Shown here one piece after another: positions 1-8,515 of a stretch of DNA of 54,919 bases. The notes below the pieces were generated by a model that did not search any database, was not told the origin of the DNA, and was given only the letters and a program-made list of their open reading frames with translations. Numbering within the stretch: the stretch's first letter is position 1; every line of letters starts with the position of its first letter. Source of the stretch: Pseudomonadota bacterium (GTDB lineage Bacteria > Bdellovibrionota > UBA2428); assembly GCA_018001635.1 (NCBI GenBank), contig JAGNHS010000014.1, forward strand, positions 1-54,919. Direction: 5' to 3'. The position numbers and the translations under genes were made by a program.

Positions 1-3000
1 GGATGGTGCCTAAACGTCTGATAAAACCGCGCATGTAGACGCCACCAATATCAGAGCGAGCGGGATGAAGAGCTTTGAGTCCTTCTACGTTTGCACGCCA
101 GAAGCCCTCGACCTTTTCTCGAATGCCGCCTTTAGCGTCGCGCGAGGCGATTTGTCCGCTAGCCGTTTCGAAAGGCAAATAGGAGTCCTCAACAACGGGA
201 GGGTTTTTATAGAATACAAGTGTTTTGGCCGCACCAGCAGTTAAGAAGTGAGCTAATACGTTGGTCATGACGTCGTAGGTTCTTGGAGCTGGTGTCCATA
301 AATTTAAAAGACTACCGTGAGGATCGGCGGAGAGATCGCTTTCACGAGGAGTGCCAAGTTTTGACATGTCAGCTCGACCGCTCCACAAAGCCGGATAGCC
401 CACGACAATGATATGGTCGAAAATGAATTCCCAAGTCACCTGACGAGTGATGAGTTCTGTGGGAACAACGGTTTTTAAGAATTCATGTTCGTATTTACCG
501 AAACTAGCAGCCCATTCAACGAGAGGTTTTTTACGTCTTTCAACAAAAGCATTAAAACGATTTTTAAGTTTAGAAACTGAAGAATTGAATCCATTTCGTT
601 CGTTGATTTCACGAGATTTAGCGCGAGCTAATTGATAAAAGCTGACAAGATCACTTGGATTTATATTAGTGAGATCGTCGTATTGAGCAAAATTTTCCAT
701 TTTAGTGAATTCATCAGAGAGTTCACTGGATAAATGAAACCATTCATTTTCTAGCTTAGGGTCTTTAAAGAGCTCATTAAGTTTTTCAGCTTTTACATCG
801 CCCGACATATACATGAGTAATGTGGCTGGATCGACGTTCTCGCGTTCAGAAACTACCATGATGGCTAAAAGATCGGCCATCCTAATGGCGAGCCCCTTGG
901 TTTTAATAAGTGCAGTCAAGGCGTTGCTTTTATCGCGTCGCTTTTGAGCGTAGTCAGTGAAAGATTCTTCTTTAAGTTGTTCTTTAGTTTTGGCTTTTAA
1001 TACAGGATCCGCATCGACAATAGCTTGAGCTCTTTTTTGTCGAGTTTTTTCGAGATCTTCTCGAATATAAGGAATCGCTAATGCTCCTTTTGAATATCGT
1101 GCTCGTGCGGTCATTTGAGCAATTTCGGAGTCATCTTGAGCCTTGAGATCTTCAACTACGCGAGCCATATTGGCGGCTACACGTTGGGCGTCTTGAGCTT
1201 TGGCGGCTTCAAATCTTTCTTTGTCGTTTTGTGATTTGAGTGGATTTTCAACACCAAGGCGAAGGTCTTTTTCTAGGCCAATTTTTCTTCCAATAGCGGA
1301 ATCGGCTTTAACTTTTTTAAAGGGATTAAATCCTTGTTTAAGAACGGGAAAAAATGATTTTTGTTTTAAGCATGTGTCAATGAGGGCGTGTTGAATGGGT
1401 AGTATTCCCCAAGCATAAACGCGCATTCCAGCCACGAGAATTCGTTGCCAAGTGCTGAGATTATCTTTGCGAATTAGTCCAGCAATCCAGGACACTCCCA
1501 TGGTCAATGGAATTACGCCCATAAGAGCAATCGAGCTATAAAGTAAGGGCATTCGATAAACTTCATTGCTGAGGACTTCTCCGGGCCAGAAGCTATAAAG
1601 CCAGTTAACACCGTTAATGGCATGATTGTAGAGATTTGGCGCTCCGTTTTTAAGAGCATCGGCCAAGTAGCCATCTTTTAGAGATTGCATGCCGTAGTAA
1701 GCGCCGGCGCCGAGTCCCGCAATGCCTCCAAGAGTGATAAAGGATTTTTTCACTTTATCCATCATGTGAATGCGTTCTTTTTCGCCAACAACAGTTCTCC
1801 AGACAGTCGTGAAATCTCCGCTAGCAATCGCAGCTTGATACTTGTTTTGATCGTCGCGACTTAAGCGAGATCCATTGATGTCGTGTTTGTTGTTGAGCTG
1901 TTCGCTCGCACGAGTGCGAATTTCTTCGTATTGAGTTTGCCAATCTGTCAGAGTGACGGCGTCGAAATTTCTTTTGGCTAATTCTGCATTACTTTTAGCG
2001 TGATTCACGAAGCCTGCAATTTGTTCAGGTGAAAAGGCTTCGAGAGCTCTTCTGACGGGAGTGTCGAGATCTCCAAGAGTGGGGAGTGCATTGCCTTGGC
2101 TTTGTTTGATGACGGCATCAGCAAATTTTTGCTTGTCCATTCCATTCATTTTTAAATTGGCCAATGTTGAAAGCCAGGTGAGCATGCCGTTGCCCATCCC
2201 GATTTTTTCTTGAACTACGCTTCGTGAAAAAATTCCGTGGAGGTGACGAGCTTCGCCGTTTTCTTCGGAAATAACAATGTCGCCCGATCTGATAATGTGT
2301 TGACCGTTTTCATCGGTGGGAAGAATAACTTCCTTGTGTCTAGTTGAGTCGGGGTCGATTTCAGTCCAAGGGCGCATGCCAGGATTTCGGAAGCTGATTT
2401 TTAAGTGGTCTATATTCTCCACATGTTGAGTGACGTTTGTCGCTAATTGTTGAAAAACTGGAACGGGAGCTTTGAATAAAGACACTTTCAAAAGAAGATG
2501 CCTATCGATGCTTCCAAGATTTCCTTGTTTATCAACAAAAACTATTTGCTCTTCATCTTGGGCAAATTGTGTAACTTTTAGTTTTCCAATAACGTGACGA
2601 GCAACAACTTTTCCACTTTTAATGGCGGCAATCGAAAATGTTCCATCATCGGCCAATTGTGGTTCTAGAGAATTGTAAGACACGATAGGCAAATTGGCGT
2701 TGAATTGGCTGAGTGAATAGCGTTGAGATCCTATTTCTAAATACTGATCGCCTAGTAAGAAAAAATCTGTACGATTTGGATCGAGTTTGGAGAAGTCGCC
2801 CGATTCAATCGCGGCCGCACCTTCTTCAATGGCAAGTTGCGTTTTTTGAATGGCCGGATCTTTTTGCTTGGCCGCAACCAGGGCCTCTAATTCGCTTGTA
2901 AAATGGGCAACGTCGCCAGGGTTGTCAGATGTTTCGGCATAGACATTGGCAACAAATGCCTGAGGTAAGATAAAGCTCAGACTGAGTAAGAAACTTAAAA

Positions 3001-3034
3001 ATCGGAGTGTAAAACTTTCACGAAAAACCTTCAT
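1..3034 (-). CDS. Very large secreted/membrane protein, C-terminus beyond window
   Basis: Open reading frame of about 1011 codons that continues past the left edge, so the C-terminus is missing. It starts at an ATG preceded by AAAGGGAG, a good ribosome binding site. Residues 1-30 look like a signal peptide (a basic start MKVFRES, then a long hydrophobic stretch ending near QAFVAN). The middle has three hydrophobic segments at about residues 430-450, 490-512 and 530-548. The region after about residue 560 is rich in Lys, Glu and Ala and probably helical. I recognise no catalytic motif or named domain. The size and export signal suggest a cell-envelope protein. The DNA upstream of its start holds hairpins and a palindromic element, so it is probably transcribed on its own. 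Confidence 0.75.
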   Translation of the reverse strand, partial: MKVFRESFTLRFLSFLLSLSFILPQAFVANVYAETSDNPGDVAHFTSELEALVAAKQKDPAIQKTQLAIEEGAAAIESGDFSKLDPNRTDFFLLGDQYLEIGSQRYSLSQFNANLPIVSYNSLEPQLADDGTFSIAAIKSGKVVARHVIGKLKVTQFAQDEEQIVFVDKQGNLGSIDRHLLLKVSLFKAPVPVFQQLATNVTQHVENIDHLKISFRNPGMRPWTEIDPDSTRHKEVILPTDENGQHIIRSGDIVISEENGEARHLHGIFSRSVVQEKIGMGNGMLTWLSTLANLKMNGMDKQKFADAVIKQSQGNALPTLGDLDTPVRRALEAFSPEQIAGFVNHAKSNAELAKRNFDAVTLTDWQTQYEEIRTRASEQLNNKHDINGSRLSRDDQNKYQAAIASGDFTTVWRTVVGEKERIHMMDKVKKSFITLGGIAGLGAGAYYGMQSLKDGYLADALKNGAPNLYNHAINGVNWLYSFWPGEVLSNEVYRMPLLYSSIALMGVIPLTMGVSWIAGLIRKDNLSTWQRILVAGMRVYAWGILPIQHALIDTCLKQKSFFPVLKQGFNPFKKVKADSAIGRKIGLEKDLRLGVENPLKSQNDKERFEAAKAQDAQRVAANMARVVEDLKAQDDSEIAQMTARARYSKGALAIPYIREDLEKTRQKRAQAIVDADPVLKAKTKEQLKEESFTDYAQKRRDKSNALTALIKTKGLAIRMADLLAIMVVSERENVDPATLLMYMSGDVKAEKLNELFKDPKLENEWFHLSSELSDEFTKMENFAQYDDLTNINPSDLVSFYQLARAKSREINERNGFNSSVSKLKNRFNAFVERRKKPLVEWAASFGKYEHEFLKTVVPTELITRQVTWEFIFDHIIVVGYPALWSGRADMSKLGTPRESDLSADPHGSLLNLWTPAPRTYDVMTNVLAHFLTAGAAKTLVFYKNPPVVEDSYLPFETASGQIASRDAKGGIREKVEGFWRANVEGLKALHPARSDIGGVYMRGFIRRLGTI

Positions 3035-3162
3035 AGCGCTCCCTTTTGTGCGTTACGTCAAGCCGTTGATTTGGCTCGTGATCCTACAGGAAGAGCAAGC
3101 TTTGAGCAAGAATGACTGAGCTTAAATGAGGCCTTGTAAAGACAAATTAATTTTATGGTTTT

Positions 3163-3286
3163 TCACAAACTATTTGGAGACAATTACTTAAAGGCACTTG
3201 GGGTGCCCAGAGCCGAGCCGCTAGGCGAAGGCAATTGGGCGGGGCCTTGCCGTGCCTTTAAGTAATTGTCTCCAAATAGTTTGTGA
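3163..3286 (-). repeat. Palindromic element copy 1 (core subfamily A)
   Basis: Left arm 3163-3197 and right arm 3252-3286 are perfect inverted repeats of 35 nt. They flank a GC-rich core (3198-3251). The core matches the one at 19613-19666 in reverse orientation, while the arms match nothing else in the window. The core contains a hairpin GCC-GA-GCC-loop-GGC-GAA-GGC. It lies downstream of the carboxypeptidase gene (stop at 3359), beyond a separate terminator-like hairpin. The minus strand is given because that core strand is the one read with the upstream gene in the other copies. Confidence 0.85.
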
Positions 3287-3300
3287 GTAAGTGAGAAATT

Positions 3301-3343
3301 ACAAGAAGTGCAAAGAATTTATCTAAAGCTTTGCACTTCTTGT
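3301..3343 (-). terminator. Perfect 15-bp hairpin after carboxypeptidase gene
   Basis: Arms 3301-3315 and 3329-3343 are perfect complements (ACAAGAAGTGCAAAG) around a 13-nt loop. Read on the minus strand it follows the stop codon of the carboxypeptidase gene by about 15 nt, but only a weak U-rich tail follows (TAATTTC). On the plus strand TTTTT follows the stem. It probably works as a terminator or 3'-end stabiliser, possibly in both directions. Confidence 0.6.
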
Positions 3344-3358
3344 TTTTGAGTTTTAACT

Positions 3359-4672
3359 CTAGAGTCTTAAGTCTCTATGGCTGGCCATTGGAATCCCGTT
3401 TTGAGCGGGGCTTTCTTTAATGAAATTAGGAACAGCATCTATCAGAGCCCGTTTGGGATTGTCTGCAAATTCAAGCATGTAGAGCATGGGTCGCAAATTG
3501 TCAGCAAAAACTTGAGGAATAACTGAGGGCGATGGGTAGAATCCGCCGTCCCACATACTTGTTGGGCTGAGCTCAAAAGTGAAAGAATATAATCCTAGTT
3601 CACCATAAGCCCAATCAAAGAGGACTCCGCTGGCAATGTATAAGTCTGATGCAGGTTCTGGAGTGTAATGATTCCATTGTGACATATCTTGGGCCATTTT
3701 TTCAAAGACAGTGCGATCTTCTGCTTTGCCGTCTTTTTCACCAACTCGATCGTTGGTATAGCCCCAAGGATAAAGAATTAATTCTGAAAATGAATGGAAA
3801 TCTAATGTGGCTTTTAAACGAGTTTGCATTTTGAAGAAATTTCTAACAGCTTGAGTTTCGGGCTCTGAAAAAGGAGATGGGCCCATATAAACTTCAGAAT
3901 CTGGTTCGGTAGAAGAGCCTCCTGTGCCCCATTGATATCCATAATTTCTATTGAGATCGACACCAACTTTGTTTCCGCCAACAGAGTTTCTATTTTTACG
4001 CCACATTTTTCCACGAACACCATCGGTGTAGTCGTAGGTGTGGCCGTCTGGGTTTACGACTGGAACAATGTATATTTCTCTTTGATCCATAAGATCTTTT
4101 AAAGCCTGATTGCTGGTGTAATTTTGCAAAAGGTATTCGGCAAAGAGAAGGGGTACTTCTAGGGATAGGTGCTCTCTGGCATGGTGGCATCCAAGATAAA
4201 TCATTGTAGGAATTTTGAGAGTTTCAGCTTCTGAGGGGGTGTGATTGCTGATTCGAAGAGCAACGATATCTCGGCCCTCAGAGCTTTTTCCAATACTATA
4301 AAGAGTGGCTAGTGTTGGGTTTTGAGCTTCGAGATTTCGTAATCGTTGAAGGGCTTGGGGATAAGATGTGAAGCGAGAAGTGGCCTCTTCCTCTAGTTTT
4401 AACCAACGTTCTTGAAGTGGAAAGGCTTTGGCGTTGAATCCGGCCGCTCTCACTTTTTTTAAATCGGCATTATTTCCGTAAAGGTAAACCTTTTCTGATG
4501 TAAATTCTTCGAGAGCATAGCCGAGATTGGCCAGACGGCTTCTTTGATCTTTATTTTCGGCGTCGACCTCAATGATATGGGTGCTACGAGATTGTACTTG
4601 AGTGTGCGCAAATCCCTTTAATGTTATAAAGGACAGCGACAATAATAAAAATATACGAAAAGCTTTTGACAT
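3359..4672 (-). CDS. Secreted M14 family zinc carboxypeptidase
   Basis: A 437-residue metallocarboxypeptidase, exported by a signal peptide (residues 1-23, MSKAFRIFLLL to GFAHT). Residues about 24-110 look like a propeptide and the peptidase domain follows. Zinc ligands are visible as HxxE in HHAREH (about 162-168) and a third His in DFHSFSE (about 290). The substrate-carboxylate motif DLNRNY and the general-base Glu in FTFELSP (about 367) are also present, so it should be active. The family removes C-terminal residues from peptides; a role in digesting prey or environmental protein is an inference. It is divergent from ygfZ with a 56-nt gap. Confidence 0.93.
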   Translation of the reverse strand: MSKAFRIFLLLSLSFITLKGFAHTQVQSRSTHIIEVDAENKDQRSRLANLGYALEEFTSEKVYLYGNNADLKKVRAAGFNAKAFPLQERWLKLEEEATSRFTSYPQALQRLRNLEAQNPTLATLYSIGKSSEGRDIVALRISNHTPSEAETLKIPTMIYLGCHHAREHLSLEVPLLFAEYLLQNYTSNQALKDLMDQREIYIVPVVNPDGHTYDYTDGVRGKMWRKNRNSVGGNKVGVDLNRNYGYQWGTGGSSTEPDSEVYMGPSPFSEPETQAVRNFFKMQTRLKATLDFHSFSELILYPWGYTNDRVGEKDGKAEDRTVFEKMAQDMSQWNHYTPEPASDLYIASGVLFDWAYGELGLYSFTFELSPTSMWDGGFYPSPSVIPQVFADNLRPMLYMLEFADNPKRALIDAVPNFIKESPAQNGIPMASHRDLRL

Positions 4673-4728
4673 AAATCCTCCCCAGGTGCTTGGTGCAATT
4701 AAAGCAGTCGAAGGGAAAAATGTAATCT

Positions 4729-5625
4729 ATGAAGGCCTTAAAAAAAGTTAAAAAAGTTCTCTGCGTCAAAGGTCCCGATGCGCAAAGCTTTTTACACGGA
4801 CTTTTAACGATTCATGTAAAAAGACTTCTGAGTGTTAAAGGTGATGTTAAGGGATCTCAAGCATTTCTCTTAAATCATCGTGGACAAGTTGAATTTGATT
4901 TTACTCTTATTCAGGCTCATGACTCTTTTTATTTAGGAGTAGAGGCTCCCCATTTTGAAGCTTTAAAAAATCGTTTGGAGCATTTTTTAATATCAGAAGA
5001 TTTAAAAATCTTAGATTTGTCTGAATGTTATTCTGATTTTTGGTGGTCAGTGGATCCAGTCGAGATCGCTGAGGAAAATATTTTTCGATCTTCGTCTAAA
5101 TTTTCTGAAGATAAAATTTTTATGGGTCGAGAGTTTGAATGGGGTTTTGATTTAAGCTTTCTTCAATTCGGAGTTCCTGTTCGGGAGTTGTGGATAAAAC
5201 ATGGACAAACTCCAAATATGTCATTTCAAAACATGAGTCCTGAGGAATTTTTGAAATGGCGATGTGAGAAGGGATTGCCGATTAGGGATGACGACTATAA
5301 TTCGTCTCAATTTATTTCAGATCTTCCCTGTTTGGATAGCGTGGCTTTTGATAAAGGATGTTATTTGGGACAAGAAGTTGTAGCTAAGGCAAAAAATCTT
5401 GGTCGAGCACCACGAGTTTTTTTAGTTTTTAAATCTGAAACTCCATGGCTTAGATTTTCGAAGATTCAAAATTCTACGGGGGAAGATGTGGGTGAAATCC
5501 GTTCGAGTTCTGGAAACTTTGCTTTGGGATTTTTAAGAACGCATGTGTTTGAGAGTGGTGAAAATATATTTTCAGAGGGAAAATCCGTTTTTTATATTAA
5601 AAATTCATCTGACAAAAACTTGTAG
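4729..5625 (+). CDS. ygfZ: YgfZ/GcvT-type folate-binding protein
   Basis: A 298-residue protein with the YgfZ signature KGCYLGQE at about residues 208-215. This Cys-containing motif separates YgfZ from the glycine-cleavage T protein. The N-terminus (VLCVKGPDAQSFLHG) matches the start of the family fold. Known members bind tetrahydrofolate and support repair or assembly of certain iron-sulfur enzymes, including tRNA-modifying MiaB. The length is slightly below the E. coli protein. It stands divergent from the carboxypeptidase and upstream of an unrelated secreted protein, so context adds little. Confidence 0.88.
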   Translation: MKALKKVKKVLCVKGPDAQSFLHGLLTIHVKRLLSVKGDVKGSQAFLLNHRGQVEFDFTLIQAHDSFYLGVEAPHFEALKNRLEHFLISEDLKILDLSECYSDFWWSVDPVEIAEENIFRSSSKFSEDKIFMGREFEWGFDLSFLQFGVPVRELWIKHGQTPNMSFQNMSPEEFLKWRCEKGLPIRDDDYNSSQFISDLPCLDSVAFDKGCYLGQEVVAKAKNLGRAPRVFLVFKSETPWLRFSKIQNSTGEDVGEIRSSSGNFALGFLRTHVFESGENIFSEGKSVFYIKNSSDKNL

Positions 5626-5699
5626 AAAGTGTCAGCGAGAAGAGTTGTTGGGAAAAGAGTGTTTGTGTATTTCTGTTTCTACGAGGAGACAGAAACAAA

Positions 5700-6245
5700 A
5701 TGAAAACTTTAAACAAAATAGGATTTTTAACTTTGGCACTCAGCACATCAGCACTTTGGGCGAACGTCTTGAACATTCAAGTGGCCCCTAAGACTCTTAA
5801 GGGCAGCGTGGAAGTTCTAGGCTTTCAAGTTGAAGCTTCTGGTGAACAAGCCATTCTATTAGCGGGCAATGCAGCTTCTAATGTGGCTCAAGCTGGTGGT
5901 GTGGCTTTCAAAAAAAGCAGTGAAATGTTGATTGTGACTGGCGATGCGGCTTCTACCTTGGTCGCCAATTCTCTTAACGGTGTGGCAAAAACTGGTGAAT
6001 ACGCTTATGTGAGCACAAAAGCTTTCACTCAAAGCGCATATGATTTGAGTATCAATGCAGTTCAAACTGGCACTGCAAAAGTTTATGATATCGGCTCAAA
6101 AGCTACAGCAACCACTAGAGCGATTGCTTTCGGTGTGGCCGATTCTAGTGGCAAGTCTGTAAGCATTTTGGCTGATAGTGGACTCAAAATTCTTGAGAAT
6201 GGCGCTAACTTTGTAAAAGGTCTTCTTGATCTTTTACTTCCTTGA
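5700..6245 (+). CDS. Small secreted Ala/Ser/Val-rich protein, unknown function
   Basis: A 181-residue protein with a clear signal peptide (MKTLNKIGF to SALWA, cleavage near residue 22) and a strong GAGGAG ribosome binding site. The mature part is rich in Ala, Ser, Gly and Val and has no cysteine. It shows loose heptad-like or 11-residue periodicity (for example GNAASNV, GDAASTLV, NSLNGVAKTGEYA), as expected of long amphipathic helices that bind membrane or assemble. I recognise no family. A strong terminator follows at 6296, so it is probably monocistronic and perhaps well expressed. Confidence 0.75.
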   Translation: MKTLNKIGFLTLALSTSALWANVLNIQVAPKTLKGSVEVLGFQVEASGEQAILLAGNAASNVAQAGGVAFKKSSEMLIVTGDAASTLVANSLNGVAKTGEYAYVSTKAFTQSAYDLSINAVQTGTAKVYDIGSKATATTRAIAFGVADSSGKSVSILADSGLKILENGANFVKGLLDLLLP

Positions 6246-6277
6246 AGATCGACCCGATTAGGGGCTGGTTTCACCCA

Positions 6278-7249
6278 TCAGCCTAATTCAACCCCAGAGA
6301 GCCGCTGCCCAATAAAGGGTAGCGGCTCTCTTTCATTTTTTAATTCTGAAATTTCTTTTAATAAATATTTTTGAAGCTCATAGGCGGCTCTATTGAAAGT
6401 TTTGTTTTTAACTTGGGCAATGCTGATGATGTTGTGAACTTTGTTTTTGAAATCATCAAAAACTATGAGCGAAATCCCTCGACTTTTGAGAGAATCCACG
6501 ACGTAGAGTGGTAGGACTCCACAGCCTAAATTATTTTTTATAAGTTTTGCGACACCTTGAACGTCCATAACATAGGCTCGAACATTGAGTTTTTTGGGCA
6601 TTTTGCCGAATTCTTGTTCAAACCACATTTTAAGGACGGGATTGCCTTTTTGATATTCAATAAAATCTAAATTTTCAAAATCTTCGAGCGTTTTAGGTCG
6701 ACTTTTAGAGTCTAGATATCGGGGAGTACAACAAAGGCAGAGAATTTCATCGAATATTTTTTTACTCTCAAGCTCTCGGTCTAGATTGTAAGTGTCCACA
6801 AAGGCAAAATCTAATTCACCAGAAATTAATAAAGAATTCATTTCTGAGGCAAAACCCATTCTTATTTGCAAATCGACTTGGGGATGTTGAATACAAAACT
6901 TGGCGAGAAGAGGCATTATAATGTTGTTTCCGAATTCTATGGGCATTCCTAGAGAGACTTTCCCGCTAATTTTTTTTTGACCCACTTGGAGTTGAGCTAG
7001 GGCGGCTTCAATTTGGACTAGATTGGCGCGACAGGCTTCAAATAATTCTTTTGCGTAGGACGTGGGAATGAGTTTTTTATGATGCCTATCAAAAAGCTTT
7101 GTTTGTAATATGTCTTCTAAATGCATGATATGTTGGCTGACTCCGCTTTGAGTTAAACCCAAAGCTTCACCCGCTTTAGTCATGCTGAGATTTTCATAAA
7201 CTGATACGAAAATACGCAATTCATTTAAATTGATCTGATCGATGATCAC
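6278..7249 (-). CDS. LysR family transcriptional regulator
   Basis: A 323-residue regulator. The N-terminal winged helix-turn-helix is clear: LNELRIFVSVYENLSMTKAG then LGLTQSGVSQHIMHLE (residues about 9-50). The remainder fits the LysR substrate-binding domain, including KISGKVSLGMP at its start. It is divergent from the CoA-binding protein gene (7365), the usual arrangement for a LysR regulator and a target, though the target is not proven. The last 16 or so codons are encoded by the same DNA that forms the terminator of the convergent gene, so the extreme C-terminus is probably not functionally constrained as protein. Confidence 0.92.
   Translation of the reverse strand: MIIDQINLNELRIFVSVYENLSMTKAGEALGLTQSGVSQHIMHLEDILQTKLFDRHHKKLIPTSYAKELFEACRANLVQIEAALAQLQVGQKKISGKVSLGMPIEFGNNIIMPLLAKFCIQHPQVDLQIRMGFASEMNSLLISGELDFAFVDTYNLDRELESKKIFDEILCLCCTPRYLDSKSRPKTLEDFENLDFIEYQKGNPVLKMWFEQEFGKMPKKLNVRAYVMDVQGVAKLIKNNLGCGVLPLYVVDSLKSRGISLIVFDDFKNKVHNIISIAQVKNKTFNRAAYELQKYLLKEISELKNEREPLPFIGQRLSGVELG
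6296..6342 (+). terminator. Intrinsic terminator of the 5700-6245 gene
   Basis: Perfect 11-bp stem AGAGAGCCGCT (6296-6306) and AGCGGCTCTCT (6321-6331), then TTCATTTTTT. It sits inside the 3' end of the convergent LysR gene. Confidence 0.8.
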
Positions 7250-7295
7250 CCGTTGTTTATAAGGCGCCTAGCGACTGCGAGTCAAAAGACGGGCC

Positions 7296-7332
7296 ATGAG
7301 GAAATACCATCGCTCCTCATCTTTTGCTTTTT
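7296..7332. promoter_or_regulatory. Short hairpin in the LysR / CoA-binding divergent intergenic region
   Basis: ATGAGGA (7296-7302) pairs with TCCTCAT (7314-7320) and is followed by the T-rich run CTTTTGCTTTTT. It lies between the starts of two divergent genes. It could be a short leader terminator or an operator; the sequence alone does not decide. Confidence 0.3.
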
Positions 7333-7364
7333 GGTGCTGAGCAATGATAGTTTAACGGTGACTT

Positions 7365-7772
7365 ATGGATGTAGCCCTCGAAATTTTGAAAAAATATAAA
7401 CGAATTGCTGTGGTGGGATTGAGTCCTGATCCTTCCCGAGCCTCTTATGGCGTGACTCAGTATATGATTTCCGCTGCTTACGATATTGTAGGTGTCCGAC
7501 CCAAAGAAAAAACAATACTGGGTCGACCCTGTTATTCATCTTTGGATGAAGTTCCAAAACCAATTGAAATAGTTAATATTTTTAGAGCCAACGAATTTGT
7601 TCCGGAAATTGTTGATGAGGCTATAAAAGTTGGAGCAAAAGCTATTTGGCTTCAATTAGGTGTTTTCAACGATGAAGCAGAAAAAAAGGCTAAAGATGCA
7701 GGTCTATTAGTTGTTTCAGATGCTTGTATTCTTGTGGAGCATCGAAGACTCAGAGCCATGGGAAAGCTTTGA
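7365..7772 (+). CDS. CoA-binding domain protein (YccU-like)
   Basis: A 135-residue single-domain protein with a Rossmann-type CoA-binding fold. It opens with IAVVGLSPDPSRASYGV, followed by YDIVGVRP and IVNIFRANEF, and ends with the family motif VSDACILVEHRRL. These features match the small CoA_binding_2 family (E. coli YccU), whose physiological role is unclear. Length is typical. It is divergent from the LysR gene at 7249, which may control it (inference from position). Confidence 0.88.
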   Translation: MDVALEILKKYKRIAVVGLSPDPSRASYGVTQYMISAAYDIVGVRPKEKTILGRPCYSSLDEVPKPIEIVNIFRANEFVPEIVDEAIKVGAKAIWLQLGVFNDEAEKKAKDAGLLVVSDACILVEHRRLRAMGKL

Positions 7773-7874
7773 TTGTTTGTTTTAAGGTGCTTCTGGAATC
7801 ATAAGTCTAAAAATTAGAAGTAGCTTAGCTTTAAACTTTGACAGCGTTAATTTAATCAAATTAGTAATCATGGG

Positions 7875-8489
7875 ATGTTGCGCGGGATTGCAGTGAAATT
7901 TTTATTATTTTTTGTTTTCGTTTCATTTCTTTGGTCGGGGGATGAGGTTGATTCCTTGCCAATCTTAAATACGATGAGGCGCTGTGCTCGCCCGATACTT
8001 CCAGACTCATTTTTTTATAAAGGAGTTCCTGAAAAGCGGATATCTCCACAGACAGAGGCTCATATTGTTCAAACCCATTTTCTTTTGCTTGAAAAATTTG
8101 AAGAGTTTTTTGAGGAAAGCATCCTTCCAAGGTTAAGAGAAGAGCATCGTCATCAAATTCGTCGAACCACAATCTTCACTTCTAAAATTAAGCCACAAGA
8201 AGTTTTTGATGTTTTGCCATTATCGTATAAGAAACTTCCCTATTACATGGACAAAAGTCGAAGTGTGGCAACGTCTGAAGTTAGTGTCACTCTTCAAGGG
8301 CAAAATTATAAGTTAAGAGTGGGTCGTTGTGTGACGGATAATTGTAATGGGTTTTATAAAGGTGAAGTGGTTAATTTGTATCCTATTTGTGGACCTGAAG
8401 TGATTTTAGTTGATCACGCGCAGTATTTTACTGCGAGGCGCACAGGCAAAACATTTTCGCCTCAAATCGGCGTGCCTTGCGAAGACTAG
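7875..8489 (+). CDS. Secreted protein of unknown function
   Basis: A 204-residue protein with a hydrophobic N-terminus (KFLLFFVFVSFLWSG) that fits a signal peptide. The ATG at 7875 has no clear ribosome binding site. A GTG at 7893, preceded by GCGGGA, would start the protein directly at the signal peptide and is a good alternative. The mature part has four conserved-looking cysteines (RRCARP, GRCVTDNC, YPICGP) that could form disulfides in the periplasm. No recognised domain. It is 26 nt upstream of the Xer recombinase gene on the same strand and may be cotranscribed. Confidence 0.7.
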   Translation: MLRGIAVKFLLFFVFVSFLWSGDEVDSLPILNTMRRCARPILPDSFFYKGVPEKRISPQTEAHIVQTHFLLLEKFEEFFEESILPRLREEHRHQIRRTTIFTSKIKPQEVFDVLPLSYKKLPYYMDKSRSVATSEVSVTLQGQNYKLRVGRCVTDNCNGFYKGEVVNLYPICGPEVILVDHAQYFTARRTGKTFSPQIGVPCED

Positions 8490-8515
8490 CATTTATCTTT
8501 TAAAATGATTCTTAA

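Noticed and set aside
1200..2901. Short plus-strand frames opposite the large exported protein
   Set aside because: They are antisense to one continuous minus-strand frame and lack ribosome sites.
3163..3343. Element copy 1 as an insertion sequence or MITE with target duplication
   Set aside because: No transposase frame and no direct target duplication; the flanks are inverted repeats unique to the locus.
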